Source: Megaleporinus macrocephalus
Lineage: Eukaryota > Chordata > Actinopteri > Characiformes > Anostomidae
NCBI GenBank assembly: GCA_021613375.1
Contig: CM038720.1
Span: forward strand, 5,294,462 to 5,358,461
Reading direction: 5' to 3'
Length of the DNA stretch: 64,000 bases
Shown: piece after piece, positions 11,100 through 22,000 of the stretch
Numbering within the stretch: position 1 is the first letter of the stretch
Layout: each line of letters opens with the position of its first letter
The notes under the pieces: model-generated
Seen by the model: only the letters and a program-made list of their open reading frames with translations
Told to the model about the DNA's origin: nothing
Databases searched by the model: none
Translations under genes and position numbers: made by a program

Positions 11100-12114
11100 T
11101 TTAACTTTAAAAATGTGTTTTTTTCCAAAGTTGAACTGGAATCCAGGGCTGCATGTGTGCTTTAAGACATGTAGACAAGACGAAGACGTACATAATTTTG
11201 TTGGGAGAGAGAAGCTGCAGCATGTGCACACGCCGCTATCGCAAGGGATCTACTAAAATAAGATATTGTCTGTATTCTCCTGCTCAGTTGAACAGCATAT
11301 GTTGCAGATTTATATTGCACATTTTGCTTTTTGCATTCAACACTGCACACTACTGCCTAATTCCTTATTTCCATATTTATACCATGTGCATGTTAAGTGT
11401 ATATATTGCTGTTACATTCCTTGTTATGTATTTTTATATATATATTATTGTCTTTGTATTTATATTTTATTTTTTTATATCTTCTTTTGTCTTATCTTTA
11501 TATTTTTATGTTCCTTCCTCATTGTATCATATTGTTTCATGTAAGCAGAGAGTTATCAAGTTGTACCATGCGTGATTAAGTATGTGACAAATGACCTTTC
11601 ATTAGATTTTAGTGGCCCTCAGTTCAGGCCAAAATGACCAAAACTTGGCCAAACCATGAGGAACAAACTCCCAGTCTATGACAAAGCCAGTTTCATAAAT
11701 TTAACCATTTATTCAGTACCCAGTACTAAACAATGAAATAAGGGCAATACTAAAAATGTTTGCAATGTTCAAATATAAGTGTGATTCTATGGAATAAAAA
11801 TTAAACATCTAAAAATGATTAAGTTTCCAACAAAGCTTAGAAGACCCTGAGGGTTCCTGTGTAATATCTTAGAAATTAAAATGTACCTATAAAACTTTTA
11901 AGGATCTTATTAAGTACCTATCAGTGAGTGCTATATTTAATAACTAGTCTGTTTTGTCTGTTTCATTTTAATTGTCCTATAATATTTGGCATTGGAAAAT
12001 TATTGAAATTATTTCAACTTCTAGAAGAAAAAAAACAATAAAGTTAAAGAAAATATTGGCAATAATAAATTTTTGATTTAATGTTGATGGCTGGTGTTGT
12101 GTAAAACAGTGGCT
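11100..12114. other. AT-rich spacer, no gene seen
   Basis: Positions 11100-11540 look like a repeat-derived segment grading into T-rich low complexity. Positions 11600-12114 are AT-rich 3' flank of the next receptor. The overlapping open frames there are low-complexity hydrophobic strings without homologous motifs. Confidence 0.4.
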
Positions 12115-12733
12115 GGTTTGATTGTTTAAGTCATTCAGGCTTAGTCCATGTCTTTGTTTAGTTTTGTAAACAAGGCTACATAGTAATTCTGGTGTAAATG
12201 AAGGACCTGTGATTTTCTGAGGGTGACCTGGTACGTGCTTGAACTGTACTGCTGCTGATAAGAGTCACTGTCAAAGAACAATGATGAGCTGCTCCGAGGG
12301 CCCTAGTGGCTGGCAGTTCATTCAGGTTCATAGTGGCATGTGGCAGTGACTTGAGGTGTTTGAGCTGGTGACAATGAGCTACACAATCATTGTGCATGTA
12401 CACTCAACATTATTTATGATGCACAATGTATGGAAAAAAGGTTGGAATTCCTTTAGCAATGGCTCCCATTTTGAAAATAAAGTTACTTTGTATAGGCACT
12501 TGTTATACTTTGTATAGCATACTGTACACAATAAACAGGTCATAATAATCTACAAATCTATTTATTATTCTTATTTAACTGAATCAGCTTCCAATATTAC
12601 ATGGAGATTGTTTTGCCAAATGTGTGCTACAGGAAATACATATAAATGTTCAATAACACAGAACAATATTGCAATAGTTAAAATGTCAGACACATAGATT
12701 TAGTATATGATTATAAAAACATTTTTTGTAAAA

Positions 12734-13750
12734 CTAAAAATCACCTGAAAACAAATTCAACCTTGAAGATGAGCTTGCAAATATTTTGCAAGTAACAATA
12801 TACTCCAATGAGGCTCTGAACCATGGATGAAAAATGGCGTACAGTAATGGATTCATGGAGGAGTTTATGTACACAGTAAACACAGTCCACACCGTTGATG
12901 ATGTGGTCAAACTTTCAACTGAGAGGGAACTGAAAAAGTAAGGTATCCAGCAAGCAAGGTAAACAAAAATGATAATCCCTAATGTCTTTGCTGCTTTGGT
13001 TTCAGAAACTTTTGAGCCCCGTGCTCCACTTTTGTTTGAGGCACCGTTCGTCACAGCTCTAACGGCTTTGGCTTGACGTCTGGCCACTTTGAAAATGATG
13101 GAATACAAGACCAGTATAACAGAGCAAGGGGTCACAAAACAAACTGCCATGTCCACAAAAATCCATGAATATTTAACATAGATCACACACTCTCCGTAAC
13201 ATGTAGCGAAGATCTGAGACGGAAGGAGATGATCATTAGAGTACATATAGATTAAAACATACAACAGAGAAATGGACCAGCTCAGTATTATCAAAAATAA
13301 GGTTTTACCGGTTGTAATTCTAGTGTAGTAAAGCAGAGGGTCACTGACAGCAATGTACCGATCAACCGCAATAAGCATCAGGCTACACAGAGAGCCTGAT
13401 GTTGACAGAAAAATGACCACTATCGAAACAGTACATGCAATTTTCCCAAGGTACCAACAAGAGTCTATTAATTGCATTATTTTCACAGGCATAACAACCA
13501 GTCCCACGAGAAGATCTGCCACAGACAGAGAGAGGAGTAGCAGGTTGGTTGGAGTGTGGAGCTGCTTGAAGTGAGAAATGGAAATGATTACCAGCAGGTT
13601 CAGAAACACAGTACACACAGATATACATGAAAGAACAATAAACAAACATATATAAGCAGGCCCTGTTTGCACCTCCTTTTTGCAAGAAGCATTGTTGTCT
13701 GGAAAGCAGTACTGAACAGTGGTGTTTTGTCTGTAGTGTGTGTTCTCCAT
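12734..13750 (-). CDS. taar: Trace amine-associated receptor, 2-residue deletion in TM7
   Basis: Class III-type TAAR, nearly identical to the tandem copy at 15862. Position 3.32 is Ile, so the pocket cannot form the classical salt bridge; Asp5.42 is present in the TM5 segment WIFVDMAVCFVTP. DRY is intact. Compared with its twin and all other receptors here, it lacks 6 bp at about 12871-12878, so TM7 reads VFTVYINSSMNP instead of VFTWLVYLNSSMNP. The lost residues fall at or next to 7.40-7.43, part of the amine pocket lid, so ligand binding or folding may be altered. An open frame extends upstream to 13873, but its protein sequence diverges by frame-changing indels between the two copies, so it is 5' UTR and the start is MENTHYRQ at 13750. 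Confidence 0.85.
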   Translation of the reverse strand: MENTHYRQNTTVQYCFPDNNASCKKEVQTGPAYICLFIVLSCISVCTVFLNLLVIISISHFKQLHTPTNLLLLSLSVADLLVGLVVMPVKIMQLIDSCWYLGKIACTVSIVVIFLSTSGSLCSLMLIAVDRYIAVSDPLLYYTRITTGKTLFLIILSWSISLLYVLIYMYSNDHLLPSQIFATCYGECVIYVKYSWIFVDMAVCFVTPCSVILVLYSIIFKVARRQAKAVRAVTNGASNKSGARGSKVSETKAAKTLGIIIFVYLACWIPYFFSSLSVESLTTSSTVWTVFTVYINSSMNPLLYAIFHPWFRASLEYIVTCKIFASSSSRLNLFSGDF

Positions 13751-14099
13751 CTCAGTTGGACACATTCTGCCTACTGCACCTGATCTGCTTGTGTTGTTCA
13801 GTATTACTGAACTGGTACATTTGTCTTGTGGTTCTGTCTCTTTATAGCTTAGTGTGAATCCTGATGCTGACATATGAGTGGCCAGTGTGTCTCTTACATT
13901 AGGGACACTGTTGCATCATTACAAAAAAAAGAAGAAGTAAAAATAATGAGTAAATAAATAAATAAATAAATAGGTGAACTGGTAGTTGAGCTGTTTACTA
14001 GCTAATGTTCTTCTGTTATACAGTAAATATATACCACCATATTCCAAAACTCATCCTGAACTAAGACTACCCTGGTCTTACTTATGATGTGCATATTTT

Positions 14100-14815
14100 T
14101 ATAAACCATTCAGGAAGGGGACACTGACCTCCTGAAAGAGACCACCAGATTCCAGCAGATTAGAAATGTTTTCAGCATACGATAAATGTGGTTAAGGGAG
14201 TTTTTCCTTGCCACCGTGGCCTATGGGCTTGCTCACAAGCCCACATGTAGTAACTTCCATGTTTTCAAACTTTTATAAAGCTGCTTTGTGACAACATTTG
14301 TTGGCTTGAGGATCGAAGGGTACGTACTGGAGAGTAAGTCTGGAGTAGACTACTTAAATAAGGAGGGGCAGGAACTTAAAAACCAACACAAGCGATTTCT
14401 ACTAGATACAATCCTGCACTGGGAGCCGGTGAAGGTGATATAGGGTCGGAGTAATACGCTCCCAAGATCTTTTATGCACTGTCAGCACCCTAGCAGCAGA
14501 ATTCTGTACATACTGCAGCCTGCTCAAGGCCCGAGTAGGGAGGCCATACAACAAAGCATTGCACTAGTTGAGTCTGGATGTTACAAAAGCACGGATTATG
14601 GTCTCAGCAGCAGTAAAAGAGAGAAAGGGTTGAATCCTAGGAAGGTTTTTAAGGTGGTAGAAGGCTGTCCTGCAATGACTGTAGAGTAGAGTCAAAAATG
14701 ACTTCAAGATGTCTCCCCTCTGTTGAGGTAGAAACACCAAAACCAGAAATACAAACAGCAGTGTCACTAAGCCTCCTAACTACTGCAGGAGAAGCCATTT
14801 TAATTGTCTCAGACT
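14100..14815. repeat. Composite of teleost interspersed repeats upstream of receptor
   Basis: Contains 'gggagtttttccttgccacc ... ataaagctgctttgtgacaa' (14195-14300) and a second module at 14430-14690 ('gggagccggtgaaggtgata', 'acatactgcagcctgctcaa'), both of which I recognise as dispersed fish repeats. The same block recurs at 17230-17945 in copy B, so it predates the duplication. Short open frames here are incidental. Confidence 0.55.
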
Positions 14816-15232
14816 TTTTATTATTTAAGCTAAGGAAGTTCTTTATCCTCCTAACAGTAACCCTTGTTACTTTAATAGTAGAAAAGTTGACCAGTTTTAC
14901 CCGCTAGTCAGGGTTACGGGGGGTGCTGAAGCCAATCCCAGCATCATCGGTTACACCATGGACAGGTCGCCAGTCTATCGCATGGCCAGTCTAACACACA
15001 CTCACACCTACGGGCAGTTTAGAGTTAGCGATCAACCTAACATGTTAATGCTGTGTATATGTTAATGTTTTATGTCATATTTTAAGAGTTTTGTTGAAGA
15101 TTTGTAATCGCAAAATGTGAAGCATTCTAGGTGCAGCATAGCAAGTGCAGCTGCAGCCAGATATACGGTTAACTTTTACATTTTTTTTATTTATTTATTT
15201 ATTTTAATTTCCATTTGATGCTCTTAAATGCA

Positions 15233-18060
15233 GGTTTGATTGTTTAAGTCATTCAGGCTTAGTCCATGTCTTTGTTAAGTTTTGTAAACAAGGCTACATA
15301 GTAATTCTGGTGTAAATGAAGGACCTGTGATTTTCTGAGGGTGACCTGGTACGTGCTTAAACTGTACAGCTGCTGATAAGAGTCACTGTCAAAGAACAAT
15401 GATGAGCTGCTCCGAGGGCCCTAGTGGCTGGCAGTTCTTTCAGGTTCATAGTGGCATGTGGCAGTGACTTGAGGTGTTTGAGCTGGTGACAATGAGCCAC
15501 ACAATCATTGTGCATGTACACTCAACATTATTTATGATGCACAATGTATGGAAAAAAGGTTGGAATTCCTTTAGCAATGGCTCCTATCTTGAAAATAAAG
15601 TTACTTTGTATAGGCACTTGTAATTGTAACCACATAGTTTCACATAGCAAACTATACACAATAAACAGGTCATAATAATCTACAAATCTATTTATTATTC
15701 TCTTTTAACTGAATCAGCTTCTAATATTACATGGAGATTGTTTTGCCAAATGTGTGCTACAGGAAATATATATAAATGTTCAATAACATAGAACAATATT
15801 GCAATAGTTAAAATGTCAGGCATATAAATTCAGTATATGATTAAAAAAAAATTCTGTAAAACTAAAAATCATCTGAAAACAAATTCAACCTTGAAGATGA
15901 GCTTCCAAATATTTTGCAAGTTACAATATACTCCGATGAGGCTCTGAACCATGGATGAAAAATGGCGTACAGTAATGGATTCATGGAGGAGTTTAGGTAC
16001 ACTAGCCAGGTAAACACAGTCCATACCATTGATGATGTGGTCAAACTTTCAACTGAGAGGGAACTGAAAAAGTAAGGTATCCAGCAAGCGAGGTAAACAA
16101 AAATGATAATCCCTAATGTCTTTGCTGCTTTGGTTTCAGAAACTTTTGAGCCCCGTGCTCCACTTTTGTTTGAGACACCGTTCGTCACAGCTCTAACGGC
16201 TTTGGCTTGACGTCTGGCCACTTTGAAAATGATGGAATACAAGAGCAGTATAACAGAGCAAGGGGTCACAAAACAAACTGCCATGTCCACAAAAATCCAT
16301 GAATATTTAACATAGATCACACACTCTCCGTAACATGTAGCGAAGATCTGAGACGGAAGGAGATGATCATTAGAGTACATATAGATTAAAACATACAACA
16401 GAGAAATGGACCAGCTCAGTATTATCAACAACAAGGTTTTACCGGTTGTAATTCTTGTGTAATAAAGCAGAGGGTCACTGACAGCAATGTACCGATCGAC
16501 CGCAATAAGCATCAGGCTACACAGAGAGCCTGATGTTGACAGAAAAATGACCACTATCAAAACAGTACATGCAATTTTCCCAAGATACCAACAAGAGTCT
16601 ATTAATTGCATTATTTTCACAGGCATAACAAACAGTCCCACGAGAAGATCTGCCACAGACAAAGATAGGAGTAGCAGGTTGGTTGGAGTGTGGAGCTGCT
16701 TGAAGTGAGAGATGGAAATGATTACCAGCAGGTTCAGAAACACAGTGCACACAGATATACATGAAAGAACAATAAACAAACATATATAAGCAGGCCCTGT
16801 TTGCACCTCCTTTTTGCAAGAAGCATTGTTGTCTGGAAAGCAGTACTGAACAGTGGTGTTTTGTCTGTAGTGTGTGTTCTCCATCTCAGTTGGACACAAG
16901 TCTGCCAACTGCACCTGATCTGCTTGTATTACTGAACTGGTACATTTGTCTTGTGGTTCTGTCTCTTTAAAGCTTAGTGTGAATCCTGATGCTGACATAT
17001 GAGTGGCCAGTGTGTCTCTTACTTTAGGGACACTGTTGCATCATTACAAAAAAGAAGAAGTAAAAATAATGAGTAAATAAATAAATAAATAGGTGAACTG
17101 GTAGTTGAGCTGTTTACTAGCTAATGTTCTTCTGTTATACAGTAAATATATACCACCATATTCCAAAACTCATCCTGAACTAAGACTACCCTGGTCTTAC
17201 TTATGATGTGCATATTTTTATAAACCATTCAAACCATTCAGGGAGGGGACACTGACCTCCTGAAAGAGACCACCAGATTCCATCAGATAAGAAATGTTTT
17301 GTTGAGGGAGTTTTTCCTTGCCACCGTGGCCTCTGGGCTTGCTCACAAGTGGGATACATGTATGAACTTCATGTTTTCAAACTTTTATAAAGCTGCTTTG
17401 TGACAACATTTGTTGGCTTGAGGATCGAAGAGTACCAACTGGACAGTATGACTGGAGTAGACTATTTAAATAAGGAGGGGCGAAGTCATGCAGGAATTTA
17501 AAAACCAACTCAAGCAATTTCTACTAGATACGATACTGAACTGGGAGCCGGTGAAGGTGATATAGGGTCGGAGTAATACACTCCCAAGATCTTTTATGCA
17601 CTGTCAGCACCCTAGCAGCAGAATTCTGTACATACTGCAGCCTGCTCAAGGCCCGAGTAGGGAGGCCATACAACAGAGCATTGCGCTAGTTGAGTCTGGA
17701 TGCTACAAAAGCACGGATTGTGGTCTCAGCAGCAGTAAAAGAGAGAAAGGGTTGAATCCTAGCAATGTTTTTAAGGTGGTCAAAAGGCTGTCCTGTATGT
17801 ATTTTTAAATGTAAGATTCGAGATTCAAAAATGACTCCAAGATGTCTCACCTATGTTGAGGTAGAAACAACAACATCAGAAATACAAACAGCTGTGTCAC
17901 TAAGCCTCCTAACTCCTGCAAGGAGAAGCAATTTTAAATGGCCTCAGACTGGCCTCAGCATAGACAGTGCAGCTGCAAGCTGCAGCTAGATATACAGTTA
18001 ACCTTTAAATTTTTAGGGTTTATTTAATTTTATGTTTCCATTTGATGCTCTTTAATGCAG
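15233..18060. repeat. Tandem segmental duplication, copy B (about 2.8 kb)
   Basis: Head-to-tail partner of 12115-15232, highly similar over gene, UTRs and upstream repeats. It differs by small indels, a shorter (AAAT)n tract near 17075 versus 13955, and absence of the 300 bp seen near 14815-15130. Confidence 0.85.
15862..16884 (-). CDS. taar: Trace amine-associated receptor, intact tandem twin
   Basis: Near-identical twin of the receptor at 12734 but with a full-length TM7 (VFTWLVYLNSSMNPLLYAIF). Position 3.32 is Ile, Asp5.42 is retained, and DRY is intact. The TAAR TM7 fingerprint has His instead of Tyr before PWF (FHPWF), shared with its twin. The C-tail is short and Ser-rich. The start is taken at MENTHYRQ (16884). 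The reading frame stays open to 16998, but that extension is not conserved in protein sequence between the twins. It probably arose by unequal crossing-over with copy A and is the copy more likely to be functional. Confidence 0.93.
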   Translation of the reverse strand: MENTHYRQNTTVQYCFPDNNASCKKEVQTGPAYICLFIVLSCISVCTVFLNLLVIISISHFKQLHTPTNLLLLSLSVADLLVGLFVMPVKIMQLIDSCWYLGKIACTVLIVVIFLSTSGSLCSLMLIAVDRYIAVSDPLLYYTRITTGKTLLLIILSWSISLLYVLIYMYSNDHLLPSQIFATCYGECVIYVKYSWIFVDMAVCFVTPCSVILLLYSIIFKVARRQAKAVRAVTNGVSNKSGARGSKVSETKAAKTLGIIIFVYLACWIPYFFSSLSVESLTTSSMVWTVFTWLVYLNSSMNPLLYAIFHPWFRASSEYIVTCKIFGSSSSRLNLFSDDF

Positions 18061-18289
18061 ACAGGAGTTGTAAAAAATTCTTAATATTTACAGATGTTAT
18101 GGAATTTAGTACAGGAGTAAAATAATTTCTAAATCAGATTAAGTTTTATATTCTGATTCTATGTGCTGTAGGTCAAGGGAGCAACAAGATATTGAGCAAT
18201 GTAATTCCTATGGATGCATCGAATGCTGAGCCTAAGCCCAGGCCTTTGAACCTGGACGTATTTCTGTATGCAGCAAACTGAACACATTA

Positions 18290-18480
18290 GGCGTGTTCGA
18301 CTTCACCCGGCGGCGAGCAGCCCGATCGGCACCTGGCTTGGTACTGTCCAAGCCGGTTAGTTTTTTTGTCCGACTTGAGTCAGCGCCATCAGTACTTCAC
18401 GATATGACGTTAACATCTGCGAATGGCACGGAGCCAGTGCGGTAGCTTAAAAAATACATCTCCACTGTCGTAAGACTTGC
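18290..18480. repeat. GC-rich insertion with hairpin, unknown class
   Basis: A GC-rich stretch in AT-rich DNA, starting near 'gcgtgttcgacttcaccc'. It includes a perfect 7 bp hairpin, GGCTTGG (18335-18341), loop TACTGT, CCAAGCC (18348-18354), and a nearby palindromic cccgatcggc. It may be a short interspersed element or a terminal-repeat remnant; no family recognised. Confidence 0.3.
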
Positions 18481-18904
18481 TGTTCCCTGGTGAATCTTTC
18501 AGTCTTGGACTGTGCTCAGTTGAACTGAGAACTGTGATCACCTTAAAAGCCATCCTTAAACATCTGTTTTTACCGCGACGGACCTGTAACTCCTCAAATT
18601 CCTCAAATACTTCTTAAATTAAATGGAAGTGTTACTTTCCACTTCCAATCATACTTTTGCTGGTTCAATGTGGTCTCTCACTCATTTGGTTGCCCTGGCT
18701 CTGTAGCAGAGCCCAGTATCCTTCTGATTGGCCCAACTAAGAAGTTTTTTATTCTTATTCTTATACATTTATTTCCGAAGTAAGCCTAACTACCAGAAAT
18801 GTACACATATTGTGGATTACACCATGTATACTGTAAAGTAGTAGCATGCTATCAAAACACTGGCTAGTGCTCATAACAAATAATTAAAATATAGACTATT
18901 TTCC

Positions 18905-19200
18905 CCCCTGTTTAAGGTTTCATCTTGCTGCCAGGCCACCTCTGACCACTAGAGGGAGGCAAAAACCAACCTTCAAGCAATCAGGAGTCAATTGTTTGCA
19001 TCTGTGCTAACACCCCTGCCCAGATAATGCACAACCTGATTGCTCAGTCTTCAGTTCATGTGGCCTTGAGGTATTGTAATAAACTTTTCATAACTTTTTT
19101 ATGCAGTCTTGGATAAGATTTGCTCAGTGTACATTAAATCAGGTACTGAACCTGATGGCAGAGATTCGATCTCCACAAGGATCTAGTCTGCCCCACATTA
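18905..19200. repeat. Possible solo-LTR remnant
   Basis: A pyrimidine-rich start, an AATAAA at about 19078 and a terminal part 'caggtactgaacctgatggc' give an LTR-like architecture (U3, poly(A) signal, short U5). No second copy or flanking duplication was identified, so this is weak. Confidence 0.25.
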
Positions 19201-19289
19201 CAGCAACACTGAGACAACATCATGGATGTTAGCACAGTTTCATAAGAGAGTTTCTGTGTGTGGCAAATAATAATTCAATAATTCACACG

Positions 19290-20760
19290 GCATGAGCCTG
19301 ACCCAGGAGAGCCCCAAACAGAACCAACAGATTTGCTTTCAATGTAACCATCTTCTGCAGCATGTGGTTGGGGTCCAAGAGTTGCTTACTGACCTAATGG
19401 ATGAAAGTATATGTTCTTCTAAAACCTCTATATACTGTTCAGCTTGATAGAGCCTTTCCCAATGCATAATGCACCCCATAACTGTGAGCTGATAAGCTGG
19501 ATGGTGCCTCTCCTCTTGAGTATGCAGGACACACTTTCTGTGGTTTCCAAAAAGAATAAAAAAAATTCATTCATCTGACCACAAAACAGCTTTCACACGG
19601 CATTTAATGTGACAACTCGTCTCATCTTACCTTTGTCATCCTTGGAAGCCGGCACCTAGTGGGCTCTCCTGTTCTCCCTGGTGTTCTCAACCTGACGACC
19701 AGCCTGACCACCAACCTTCCGTCCTTTGAGCTCACTCCTGGCATCTATCCCCCACGGTCCTCCACGCGGTGAGGTTTTCATGCCTTCGGACTTCCTGAAT
19801 ATGCTCGTGCTTGGCAGCGAGCTTCCTGCCCGGCATCAGCCTGTCGTTATGTTGACTTTGAACTTTGAGACATTGTTCTTACACTCTCTTCAAGAACGGA
19901 GATAGTGGTTATGGCCTACAGGGATCCTCTCCTGGAATGCTAAGGAGCCACACTGAGGAAAAACCTCTTTTGTACCACTGTCCAGACAGGGCCTAGATCC
20001 AGGCGGTATCCCTGGTGCTTGAGGGGTATCTGACTTGCACTGCTCTGACGGGAGAACAGCACCTGGAGTCACCAGGGCTTTCTGAACTCCTTCAGCGGGT
20101 GCTCCGATAACCACCTGACCTACCTGCTCCAGCAGCCATCTTCCAAGGCTGCCCTGACCTCCAGAGAGCTCGCTCTTCCGCGACTTCCACGCCAGGCTGC
20201 CTGGCTCAGCACCTTTGTTCCCTTTTTTACTTATTGTGTTAATGAATTCTTGCGTATGGATTGAAATAACATTGCTGATTCGTTAAACTTGTCTATTTTT
20301 TATCCAGTGTCAGCTGAGGGCAGGAAGATCACAAGCATCCAATATTGACCGTTGGCCTTGTTCCTTGTGCACAGGGATTTCTCCAGATTCTCTGAATCTT
20401 TTGATAATAACATGCACTGTAGTTGGTGGGAAATCAACAGCCTTAACAATTGTATGCAATTTTATGACAGACTGGTGAACCTCAGCCCATCTTTGCTACT
20501 AAGAGACCCTGCCTCCCCAGAATGCTCTTTTTATTTCCAGCCATGTGACTTAGTTGAAAATAGTTTTTATTAGTGCCACTTACTTTTCCAGCCTTTTGTT
20601 GCCTCTGTCCCAATTTTTTAGAGATGCGTTCAAGTTCCATCAAGTTCAAAATGATGAAGAAAATATGAGTCTATGAGATTTACCAAGCATTGGATTATGT
20701 TTTTATTCACATTTATTTGCATTGCACACAGCATCCCAAACTCTTTGGAACTGGGGTGGC
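19290..20760. mobile_element. DNA-transposon-like teleost repeat interrupted by an insertion
   Basis: Two arms belong to one common fish repeat. The left arm at 19290-19602 reads '...catctgaccacaaaacagct'. The right arm at 20331-20760 reads 'atttctccagattctctgaa ... cttttgttgcctctgtccca' and ends in 'ccaaactctttggaactggggt', like the terminal repeat of this family. Between them (about 19603-20330) lies unrelated GC-rich DNA, probably a later insertion. No transposase frame is preserved. Confidence 0.45.
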
Positions 20761-20859
20761 AATAAGGCCCTGGTAAACACCATACACACCTTTTGGCTTT
20801 ACCCTTCTACAGGGGTCGCCACTGTGAGTCAACTTACATGCTAGATTTGGCAAAGAGTT

Positions 20860-21090
20860 TTACATCGGAAGCCCTTCCTGACACAACCCTCACCATGTGC
20901 CTGGCTTAGGACAACACACACTCACACCTATGGGCAATTTAGAGTGACCGGTCAACCTAATATGCATGTGTTTGGGCTGTGGGAACCTGGAGTACCAGGA
21001 GGAAACCCACTCAAGCACTGGGAGAACATGCACACTCCACACAAAACAGAATCCAACCAAGATCGTCTTGCTGTGAGGTGACAGTGCTAA
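20860..21090. repeat. Common fish interspersed module
   Basis: Recognisable phrase order: 'cactcacacctatgggcaat', 'ggaggaaacccactcaagca', 'gagaacatgcacactccaca', 'gtgctaaccact'. This is a very abundant teleost repeat module of uncertain class; a short piece also lies at 14990-15050. Confidence 0.5.
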
Positions 21091-21519
21091 CCACTTCCAC
21101 CCTGGGAAACACCATAGTGAATGATTTTGTATAAAATGTTAGGGATGCATAGCTCCATTGGCCACACTGCAATACAGAAGGTAACCAGTATTTTTGTATT
21201 GTAATATGGAGTAAGGCCATGGTTCTCCTAGAATGTTCATGTGACTACATAATTTCCTGTAGACTCGATGCATTGTCTTTTCTTCCTAACACCTCTTGGC
21301 GCAATAAGATAAAATTTAATTAACCTTGTTTAAAGAATGTTCTTTAAGAAAGCTCAGCTATTTGTTCCTTAACTGACTGTCTGCCAGGAACAGATAAGAG
21401 TAAGACCATTGTTTTTTAACAATAAATTTGAGTTGAGTTCCAGCAGAATGGAAAGCTTTTGCAAAGAGGTAATCTGGCACAGCATGTCACATGTCATTTG
21501 ATCTTAAACCAGACTCTTG

Positions 21520-21988
21520 TGATGTTTATTCTTCTTCTGTGACGACGCGCTGTTGATAGCTTAAAGAAAAACTCTGCAGATACCAACTTAGTTGTAAATG
21601 AATTTATTATACAAAAAAGTATAGCATCTTATCTGACATCCGACGTCCAATCTTCTGATGCCAGAGAGAGGCCTTCTCTTCCCCTAATCTGAAGACGCTC
21701 TGAAATGTGTTTGCCGAACCTCGTGTTTAAGTACCCCATTTACCATTCTGAGCCCCAAGACCTTTGGCCCAAATACATTCCCCATATGTGGTAGAAAAAC
21801 AACGGCCCCAAGATTTTACTAATACAAGCCAGATGTTTCCCAGACCTACCATACATTAACCTCTGACCCTAAGTCTCTCTGCAAACATTCTCTTTGCACA
21901 GCAAAAGATGAACGTCGGATTTTGTATGCAGCTTAATACATATATATAATGTATGAATATAAAAATATATATGGAAAATTACACTACA
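21520..21988 (-). repeat. Retroviral 3' LTR (469 bp)
   Basis: Begins TGTAGTG and ends AACATCA in element sense. It reads as identical to 30605-31073. The proximal part is AT-rich (tatatata). Confidence 0.92.
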
Positions 21989-22000
21989 TATCCCTCCTTC
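21989..22000 (-). other. Polypurine tract
   Basis: GAAGGAGGGATA in element sense directly abuts the 3' LTR, as expected for the plus-strand primer. Confidence 0.8.

Larger units (their letters stand above)
12115..15232. repeat. Tandem segmental duplication, copy A (about 3.1 kb)
   Basis: Begins at 'ggtttgattgtttaagtcat' and holds one receptor gene plus its 3' and 5' flanks. It is followed head-to-tail by copy B, which begins with the same sequence at 15233. The offset is about 3119 bp. The last 100 bp (15135-15232: 'gcagctgcagccagatatac' through 'gatgctcttaaatgcag') matches 17952-18060 of copy B, which fixes the unit boundary. Copy A has about 300 bp extra at 14815-15130, part of which is a common fish repeat module ('acactcacacctacgggcag'). 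Confidence 0.85.

Noticed and set aside
11153..11579. Three overlapping hydrophobic frames
   Set aside because: Low-complexity T/A-rich DNA; strings of Tyr/Ile/Phe/Leu without a protein family.
13383..13685. Alternative-frame open reading frames inside receptors (also 16517-16819, 42556-42858, 45901-46176, 49996-50340)
   Set aside because: They recur at the same place in every TAAR and follow from conserved TM-coding sequence; no independent conservation or motif.
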